From positions 1 through 28,740 of the forward strand of contig JBFXAM010000055.1 of the NCBI GenBank assembly GCA_050184295.1: 28,740 bases of DNA, in the 5' to 3' direction. A program made the translations under genes and the position numbers. Positions 23,293 through 28,740 of the stretch are shown piece by piece (within the stretch, counting starts at the first letter, position 1; each line of letters begins with the position of its first letter). The DNA comes from JBFXAM01 sp050184295 (GTDB lineage: Bacteria > Planctomycetota > Phycisphaerae > UBA1845 > Fen-1342). Under the pieces are notes generated by a model that saw nothing but the letters and a program-made list of their open reading frames with translations, was not told the origin of the DNA and ran no database searches.

Positions 23293-24561
23293 ATGTCACC
23301 AACCAGATCTGGCGTACGCGCCGACGTCTTGGCCATGCTGTCGCTGGTCGTGGCGACCGCAACGGCGCAGCCTCGATACCACATCACGCCGCTCCATAAC
23401 GCGGAGATCCTCTTCGGCCCGACCGCCGATCTCAACGAGCGGAACCAGGTCGTGGGCTGGGGTTCATTACGATCTACGCCCAGTACACAAGGCCTTCGTG
23501 CAACGCCGGGCGCGGGCATCGATCTGATCCCGAGTGTCATCCCCGGTTTCGCCGCGGCATCGCCGAAGGCCATCAATGACCTCGGCGAAGTCGCCGGCCA
23601 GGCACAAAACGGATTTGGCAGCGTCGCGTTCTACTGGAGCGAAGCCACCAGCACCGTTCAACTCGAATACCCTCCCGCCGAAAGCCTTAGCAGCAGCGCC
23701 CAGGACATCAACAACCTCGGACAAATCGTCGGCGCTGCCACCTCGACCGACGAACTCGGCACTTTCGCTCAGGCGATGCTCTGGAACCCCCCGTACAGCC
23801 AGCCCTTCGGACTCGGCGACCTGCCCGGCGGCGATCGCTTCAGCCACGCGAACGCCATCAACAACCATGGCGTCGTCGTGGGTCAGAGCACCACGTTCCG
23901 CGGCGGCGAGGCGTTTGTCTGGTCAAAGGACGACGGCATGCAGGCTCTGCCCGATGCGCCCGACGGCCTCTGGGCCGCCAGCGCTCACGATATCAATGAC
24001 CTCGGGCAGATCGTCGGCCAGACCACCGGCGGACTCCCGTTTTTCTACGACCCGGAGGAAGGTTTTCACATCCTGCCGCCGATCAAGGACATCACCGACT
24101 ATGGCCTGTACGCGATCAACAGCCGCGGACAGGCCGTCGGCGAAGGCTGGTACCTCTCGCGTTTTCAGCCCCCACCGAGCCACGCCGTCATCTGGGACTG
24201 GGAATTCGGCGCCCGCGACCTGAATGACTTCCTCTCCCCCGTCACGCCGCTGCCGCCTGGCAGCCACGGCAACTACCTCGCGATCGCCTGGAGCATCAAT
24301 GATCAAGGCCGCATCGCCGCCGTCGACCGCGGCGCCAACGGCTACCTGCTCACACCCTATTCCCCGTGCGATGTGAACTGCGACGGCGTGGTGGATGTGT
24401 TCGACATCGACGCGTTCGTCGAAGTGCTCTCCGCGCCGGCTTCCGTCATCGACTCGCAATGGCGGTGCCCGAGCACGTCCGCCGCCGACGCGAACATGGA
24501 TGGTGTCGTGGACAATCGCGACATCGATCCGTTCCTGCGCGCCGTGCTGCGCGGCGGATAG
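23293..24561 (+). CDS. Secreted HAF-repeat protein with dockerin-like tail
   Basis: A 422-residue exported protein. The signal peptide ends near residue 25 (ATATAQ). Residues about 27-370 carry tandem HAF-type repeats of about 45 residues, each with an INDLGEVAG/INNLGQIVG/INNHGVVVG/INDLGQIVG/INSRGQAVG core and an AFxW-like strand, predicting a beta-propeller. The C-terminus (about 376-420) has two calcium-loop motifs: DVNCDGVVDVFDIDAFVEVL and ADANMDGVVDNRDIDPFL, like type I dockerins and like the tail of the protein at 15474-17912. AGGGGA lies about 10 bases before the ATG. The ligand is unknown. It is convergent with the PEP-CTERM gene, and the 181 bases between them show no clear terminator. 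Confidence 0.88.
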   Translation: MSPTRSGVRADVLAMLSLVVATATAQPRYHITPLHNAEILFGPTADLNERNQVVGWGSLRSTPSTQGLRATPGAGIDLIPSVIPGFAAASPKAINDLGEVAGQAQNGFGSVAFYWSEATSTVQLEYPPAESLSSSAQDINNLGQIVGAATSTDELGTFAQAMLWNPPYSQPFGLGDLPGGDRFSHANAINNHGVVVGQSTTFRGGEAFVWSKDDGMQALPDAPDGLWAASAHDINDLGQIVGQTTGGLPFFYDPEEGFHILPPIKDITDYGLYAINSRGQAVGEGWYLSRFQPPPSHAVIWDWEFGARDLNDFLSPVTPLPPGSHGNYLAIAWSINDQGRIAAVDRGANGYLLTPYSPCDVNCDGVVDVFDIDAFVEVLSAPASVIDSQWRCPSTSAADANMDGVVDNRDIDPFLRAVLRGG

Positions 24562-24742
24562 CGCACCGCGGGCAACCGCGGCGATCATCGGCGCGATCGG
24601 TGGATCGACCCGTTCCCCGCCGCGGCGCGCACAACAATTGCCGCGCGGTCGGCGCCGGTGGTGTTTCGCGTGCGAACCCACGAAGACGGCGATCCGCCCG
24701 GTCGCATTGTGGCGGCTCGCGTCGCCTCGATCCGCGGCGGCG

Positions 24743-25543
24743 TCAATTCCCCCAGAACGTCCGGCGTCGCCGAAGCGACATCGCGAACGCCCCGATCAGC
24801 AACACCGCGCCGGCCGGCTCCGGCACGACGAACGCGTCGGGTAGCTGATTCCCCGGGACCGGCCCCGGAAAGCAATCGTCGTCCGCGCCAAACCGCAGGC
24901 AGTCGCTCGGCGAGCCGTCCTGGCGCGAGATCCCCGCGGCGCCGACTTGGAACCGCACATCGCTCACGCCCCCGTTCGCCGCGAAATCGAGGTACCCCAA
25001 TAGCACCCACGCCGAGCCATCGTCGAAGCCATCCCGCGCGGCCGGCAGTTGGAGCCCGCGACGTGTCACTGCGACCAGGTTGAATGTCGGCGACGTCAGG
25101 TCCGAGCCCGTCTCCCAGCGCCGAAATTCCGTCGGCGAGGTCACATTCAACATCCCCCCACCCACGATCGTCGCGGCGCCGTTGATTACCACATTCACCG
25201 CGATGCCGTTCCAGACGTTCGGCGTCGTGTCGCCGGGCGTGCCGCCGCCCCAAACCCACAGCCGCCCACCCGGAATCGTCGGATTCGTCACCGGCGGCGT
25301 GTTCAATCCGCTTCCCGGAACCGCGGCCACGTCCCCCGGCAACGCCGGCGCGGTCCGCCCCGTGCCTGCGAACGGATCTTCGGCGGAGAACACGAGGTGA
25401 AGTTCGGCTGCCTGTGCGGCGCCCGCGACCGCAAGCGCGCCGACCGCCGCGAAGAGACGCCGCAGCCGCGGTGCGGTCCGTTGCGCGCGCGGCGGCGCAT
25501 TGGAACGAGGGTCGCCCAACCCGTAGTAAGTGAGTGTGCGCAT
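24743..25543 (-). CDS. PEP-CTERM sorting-domain protein
   Basis: A 266-residue exported protein. A twin-Arg-rich N-terminus and hydrophobic segment (LRRLFAAVGALAVAGAAQAA, about 27-46) form the signal peptide. The body is beta-rich (ELHLVFSAEDPFAG..., GGRLWVWGGGTPGD, VNVVINGAATIVGGGM). The C-terminus is a canonical PEP-CTERM signal: VVPEPAGAVLLIGAFAMSLRRRR, meaning a VPEP box, one TM segment and an Arg cluster, processed by an exosortase encoded elsewhere. The ATG at 25543 is preferred to 25591 because GGAGAG lies about 9 bases upstream; the N-terminus before the hydrophobic segment is long (about 26 residues). Function is unknown, possibly surface or extracellular matrix. Confidence 0.88.
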   Translation of the reverse strand: MRTLTYYGLGDPRSNAPPRAQRTAPRLRRLFAAVGALAVAGAAQAAELHLVFSAEDPFAGTGRTAPALPGDVAAVPGSGLNTPPVTNPTIPGGRLWVWGGGTPGDTTPNVWNGIAVNVVINGAATIVGGGMLNVTSPTEFRRWETGSDLTSPTFNLVAVTRRGLQLPAARDGFDDGSAWVLLGYLDFAANGGVSDVRFQVGAAGISRQDGSPSDCLRFGADDDCFPGPVPGNQLPDAFVVPEPAGAVLLIGAFAMSLRRRRTFWGN

Positions 25544-25842
25544 GGCGAGCACTCTCCCTGATTTGAACCAACGAACCTGGGACCAGTGCAATAGGCATGG
25601 TCGTCTGGCGCGCGCAGCAAGTCAATCGAATTCCGCCGCGCAGGCCCGCGATTCGCCGGCCGGCGGCTCGGTCGCACTCCGGGGTGTCCCGGCGCTCCGT
25701 TCCGAAGGCACAATCCACCGCAACCGATGGCCGAGGCGGCGTGCGGCGACGCAACGCCCCGGCGCCCGGCGGCGCGCGGGGCGTTGCCCGAGTTCAACGG
25801 CCGCCCGCTCCGCGACGGCGCCGTTCAGCGCCCGCGGCGGCG

Positions 25843-27246
25843 CTATCCGCCGATCACGACCGACCCGAGCGGCGCTTTGAGCAGCAACTTCGTCGACAGC
25901 GTGCCCGTCCAGCTCGACGTGCCGGGGTGGAAGTTGACGCGCGAGCCGTCCGCGAGGAACCACAGTGCGTTGTCCACGTCGCCGAACGGGATGTCGTAGC
26001 TGCCATATTGCGTCCACGACCACACGACTTCCGGGTCAACCCAGAATCCGCCCACGTCGGTCGTCGGCCAGTCGCCGGCGGCCATCCCGTCGAAAATCGC
26101 CTTCAGCGTGCCGTTGTAGAAATCGATCGCGCCGGCGCCGGTGTTCTGCTCGTTGAAGAACACAAACGCATTCACGCCGTCGCTGCGCTGAACCGTGTAG
26201 CTGGTGCAACCGGACATGTTGCCGCTCTTGCCGCCGTTCGGGCGATAGCCCGTGGGCTTCGGCTCGCCGAACGGCAACTCGTACCGCTCGGCGAGCTCGA
26301 GCATGGTGGCGGCGCTGGCAATGATGCCGCCCGACCCGAAGTACGTCGCCATGTCCCAGCCGCCGTAGCAACTCGGAACCTCGTGATCCGGATCACAGGC
26401 GTCGAAGCCGTCGCGGGCGTACACGCAGGGTGTGGTGCTGTGATGCTCATACCACGGCTCGCGCACCTGCTTGTCTTCGAAGAACGACTCGCCGAGCAGC
26501 AGATCGGTCGCCGGCACCCACATGTCGGGCGTCAATACGCGGCTGCGGTGGTAGGTGACGATATCCCGCCCGCTCACCACCTCGACCACGCGTCCCAGCA
26601 CCATGTAGCTCGAGTTCGAATACGCATAGCCCGCGTTCGGCGTAAATTGCAGCGGCCGACCGATCAGCCACGCGATCGACTCGTCCACCGCGGGCGGACT
26701 GTCCACGCCCATCTCCGCGGAGATCTCGCAGTTCAGAAAGACGGCGTCCTCGACCGTGTAGTCCCAACCGGCCCGATGTTGGATGCACATTTCGACCGTA
26801 ATATCGCCGTGCCGCGAATCGTAATTCGCCGGCGTCGTCAAAAACGGCTCGACGTCGATGATGCCCGCGCCATCGCCACGAAAGCTGCTGAACACATAGT
26901 CGCTGGGCGAAAGCAACCCGTCGGCCTCCAGCGTACGCGCCGCCGCCGCCGTAATGGCCTTGGTTCCGCTGGCCAACCGCACCACCGCGTTGTCCTGCAT
27001 CTCCAGCGTCTGCGCTTCGTTCATCCAGCCGAAGCCGCGCTGATACACGATCACGCCATTGCGCATGATGCCAACCAGTCCGCACTGAATGTCGTGGTCC
27101 GCCATGAACTCCTGTACCGCGTCATCCACGTCGCGCAGCGCCGGCACGTCGTGCCCGGTCACCGGCAGGTCCGCACCGGCGGGCGAAGCGAACCGCACCG
27201 CCAGCAGCGCGACGAGACCTCGAAACAACCGATGTTCGATTCGCAT
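25843..27246 (-). CDS. Exported serine hydrolase, class C beta-lactamase-like
   Basis: A 467-residue protein of the beta-lactamase/EstB/transpeptidase-like family. The signal peptide is about residues 1-25 (ending SPAGA). The nucleophile motif S93-G-T-K96 sits in RLASGTKAITAA; the second motif is Y209-S-N in GYAYSNSSYMVLG; the third-motif region is GGKSGNMSG (338-346), a KTG/HxG equivalent. Six or more cysteines in the mature chain suggest disulfides, fitting export. These enzymes may be esterases, peptidases or beta-lactamases, and sequence alone does not decide. The ATG at 27246 has GGAGG about 8 bases upstream; the longer frame to 27300 runs through a hairpin. It lies 66 bases downstream of the repeat protein gene at 27313 and may share its transcript. 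The 299 bases beyond its stop (25544-25842) show no gene. Confidence 0.9.
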   Translation of the reverse strand: MRIEHRLFRGLVALLAVRFASPAGADLPVTGHDVPALRDVDDAVQEFMADHDIQCGLVGIMRNGVIVYQRGFGWMNEAQTLEMQDNAVVRLASGTKAITAAAARTLEADGLLSPSDYVFSSFRGDGAGIIDVEPFLTTPANYDSRHGDITVEMCIQHRAGWDYTVEDAVFLNCEISAEMGVDSPPAVDESIAWLIGRPLQFTPNAGYAYSNSSYMVLGRVVEVVSGRDIVTYHRSRVLTPDMWVPATDLLLGESFFEDKQVREPWYEHHSTTPCVYARDGFDACDPDHEVPSCYGGWDMATYFGSGGIIASAATMLELAERYELPFGEPKPTGYRPNGGKSGNMSGCTSYTVQRSDGVNAFVFFNEQNTGAGAIDFYNGTLKAIFDGMAAGDWPTTDVGGFWVDPEVVWSWTQYGSYDIPFGDVDNALWFLADGSRVNFHPGTSSWTGTLSTKLLLKAPLGSVVIGG

Positions 27247-27261
27247 GGTGAGGCCTCCCCA

Positions 27262-27292
27262 GCGCGGCGTCCGGGTCGCCCGGACGCCGCGC
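27262..27292. promoter_or_regulatory. Perfect 14-bp intercistronic hairpin
   Basis: Arms of 14 bp (27262-27275 and 27279-27292) with a 3-base loop lie between the repeat protein gene and the beta-lactamase-like gene. No T-run follows on either strand. It sits about 16 bases before the ATG at 27246 and just upstream of the SD, so it could act as an mRNA stabiliser/processing site or an inefficient terminator. It is the longest perfect inverted repeat I found. Confidence 0.6.
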
Positions 27293-27312
27293 GGTTGCAA
27301 TGATGAGAACGT

Positions 27313-28362
27313 CTACTGAAGGTTGACCAGGACGAGCACTAACCCGCGCTCTCCGTGCGTCAGGCCGGTCATGGCCTTTCCGATCACGGCGCCGTGCGAA
27401 CGGTCGCGGTCCGCCGCCTTCATCGCGTGCCCCGGCGTGTCCGAAGTGGTCAGCAGATCGCCGGGCTCAATCGCCCGGTCGCCCGCGTCGCAATGAACCC
27501 AAACACGCCCGGACAGAGCGATCGGCGGCGCGTCTTCGGAACCCGCCATATTTCCCAGAATCGCGCCGGCTTTCAGATCGCCCGCCCCGCTCACGACTCC
27601 GGCCACACGCCGGTTGTAGGCGCCACGTGCGATGCGCAGCTTGCCGGCGTGATCCGGGTCGATCTCGGCGACCATGCCCGGTTCCGGCGCGTCGCTGAAG
27701 GGAAATTTTTCCGCCAGGTCCGCTCCCGTGATCTCAACTTCCTTCGCCGTGATGCGACCGGTCACATTGACGCGCCCCTGAAACCAGCCGGCATACGCGC
27801 TGGCACTGCTGCCGCTCTCGGCGTAGACCGCGTAGTTCGTGCCGCTCGACGCCAGACACTTGGCAAACACGGCGCGCCCGCTCGTGCTCGCATTCTGGAA
27901 GTAGCCGCCGCTGGTCGTGCCCGTTTGCGCTGAGGCGATTCCAAGGACACCGATGCCCGACGTGCTCGTGCTCGTGCCGCTCACGCCCTTCGTCGATCCG
28001 GTCGCGCCGCTCGCGAAGCCGAACACGCCCGTTCCCGAACTGCTCATGCTCTGGAAGTACCCGCCAAACGTGTTGCCTGTCGCACCGCTCGCGCGCCCCA
28101 TCACACCCGCACTCGCCCCCGCTGCGGCCGTACTCGCGGTCTCGAACCAACCGCCGTAGCATGCCTGTCCGGTCGAGCTCGCGAGGCCCTCGATCGCCCG
28201 TCCGTTCGCACTCGTATTGGTCACGCGAAACGCCGCGCCCACCGCGGCGACGGTCCCGCTGTCCGGCAGCACGATCACGGCCTTCGCGCCGCTGGAGCCG
28301 TGATGCAAGAAAGCTGCGGATGCGACGACGGTCGCCGCGAGATGTCTGAAACCACGTTTCAT
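27313..28362 (-). CDS. Exported 26-residue-repeat protein with tail-fibre-like C-terminus
   Basis: A 349-residue protein. The signal peptide is about residues 1-27 (MKRGFRHLAATVVASAAFLHH...). Residues about 57-195 hold imperfect repeats of about 26 residues with the form GVxGxASGxTGxTxGGYFQxxSTSG; the three clearest copies begin at 86, 112 and 138. The C-terminal part (about 205-349) begins ITAKEVEITGADLAEKFPF, then GKLRIARGAYNRRVAGVVSGAG and GDLLTTSDTPGHAMKA. This resembles C-terminal modules of tail-fibre-like or adhesin proteins, but no S74 peptidase dyad is evident. The ATG at 28362 has GGAGG about 8 bases upstream; the frame open to 28737 is Arg-rich and not protein-like. It is transcribed toward the beta-lactamase-like gene. 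Confidence 0.85.
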   Translation of the reverse strand: MKRGFRHLAATVVASAAFLHHGSSGAKAVIVLPDSGTVAAVGAAFRVTNTSANGRAIEGLASSTGQACYGGWFETASTAAAGASAGVMGRASGATGNTFGGYFQSMSSSGTGVFGFASGATGSTKGVSGTSTSTSGIGVLGIASAQTGTTSGGYFQNASTSGRAVFAKCLASSGTNYAVYAESGSSASAYAGWFQGRVNVTGRITAKEVEITGADLAEKFPFSDAPEPGMVAEIDPDHAGKLRIARGAYNRRVAGVVSGAGDLKAGAILGNMAGSEDAPPIALSGRVWVHCDAGDRAIEPGDLLTTSDTPGHAMKAADRDRSHGAVIGKAMTGLTHGERGLVLVLVNLQ

Positions 28363-28740
28363 CGCCAATCCTCCCGGTAGTGCGCCGCGAACCCGGCGAG
28401 CCCACAACGAGCCACGCCTGCCGAGAATTGGCGCGCGGGACCAGGGTCTTTCAGCAATGAAGGGAAAATAGTAGGACCGACTGCGCAACCGCGTGTGCCG
28501 GCACAACCGCGCGTGCCGGTGCAGCCGGCGGCGGCGCGCCGACAGGCGCGTACGGGCTGCGACCACGCCGCAGCGCTGCTCCTCCACCGATCGTTCCGCG
28601 GCCGGCCGCCTACACGCCGCGCTCCGCGTGCGCCCGCGCGCCGGCCTCCGGCACCGCTTCGCCGAAGGTCGCGCGTTTGGCTGCGGATTCAGGCGGAGTC
28701 GGCGGCGCGGCGCGCAAATTGCACGCCCCCCCCCCAACCT
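28363..28740. other. Upstream region with short tandem repeat, no gene
   Basis: These 378 bases precede the repeat protein gene. An 18-bp unit starting CAACCGCG occurs at 28486 and 28504 with three mismatches. An AT-richer patch at about 28450-28480 could hold a promoter, but no -10/-35 pair is convincing. A run of 10 C residues lies at about 28726-28735, at the window end. Confidence 0.45.

Noticed and set aside
25541..25640. TTGACT on the minus strand (25625-25620) as a promoter for the PEP-CTERM gene
   Set aside because: No -10-like hexamer lies at acceptable spacing; the candidate at 17 bases matches only 3 of 6.
25597..27303. Long plus-strand open frame (568 codons)
   Set aside because: It lies opposite the beta-lactamase-like gene, whose motifs and signal peptide are clear; the product is Arg/His-rich with no recognisable domain.
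27313..28737. Longer start for the 26-residue-repeat protein
   Set aside because: The extra 125 residues are Arg-rich and unstructured; the ATG at 28362 has a strong SD and begins a signal peptide.
28720..28740. Run of 10 C residues at the window edge
   Set aside because: The homopolymer is not in a gene and may be a sequencing or contig-end artefact; no phase-variation context is visible.

Overview
The window is GC-rich (about 68-70% by eye, with strongly GC-biased third codon positions) and looks like chromosomal DNA from a member of the Planctomycetota, probably Phycisphaerae-like or a related uncultured lineage. That placement is inferred from protein architecture: secreted proteins ending in dockerin-like 'DxNxDGxVxxxDID' tails, tandem 'GACC...GDN..C' cysteine repeats, a PEP-CTERM protein, a zinc-ribbon/TM protein with the 'CRGCGYLLRG...CPECG' motif, and a large DUF4091-type protein. 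No rRNA, intact tRNA, IS element, prophage or CRISPR array was seen.

Layout. (1) 276-2867, minus strand: a DUF5658-like membrane protein, a ThiD2-ThiE thiamin enzyme fusion, and a zinc-ribbon membrane protein coupled to it by a TGATG overlap. (2) 3088-5456: a conserved hypothetical protein (+), then a minus-strand group of an AraC-type regulator, a 53-residue CxxC/CCxxC protein and an NTF2/SnoaL-like protein. (3) 5618-11442: a secreted parvulin-type peptidyl-prolyl isomerase (+), convergent with a very large secreted DUF4091 protein and a slipin/SPFH protein (both -). (4) 11443-12633: a 1.2-kb stretch without a convincing protein gene. It carries a well-formed sigma70-type promoter, a run of hairpins and a strong intrinsic terminator on the minus strand, so it is probably an unrecognised small RNA gene, followed by a degraded tRNA-like 3' end. 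(5) 12634-15141: uvrC (short, lacking the usual C-terminal HhH region, probably leaderless) and a four-TM membrane protein. (6) 15474-18784: a large secreted Cys-repeat/dockerin-tailed protein with its own promoter and terminator, and truB, which seems to need a CTG start. (7) 19044-20987 (+): a two-domain acyltransferase resembling OlsF-type ornithine-lipid synthases. (8) 21881-28362: a group of exported proteins (VCBS/FG-GAP propeller, HAF-repeat with dockerin-like tail, PEP-CTERM protein, serine beta-lactamase-like hydrolase, and a 26-residue-repeat protein with a tail-fibre-like C-terminus).

How they fit together. Housekeeping genes (thiamin synthesis, DNA repair, tRNA pseudouridylation, protein folding, membrane lipid synthesis) alternate with envelope or extracellular proteins that use several sorting tails. 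The right half looks like a surface/secretome neighbourhood and not a single pathway. The least explained element is the promoter-hairpins-terminator unit at 12157-12470. All function calls come from reading motifs by eye; no database search was run.
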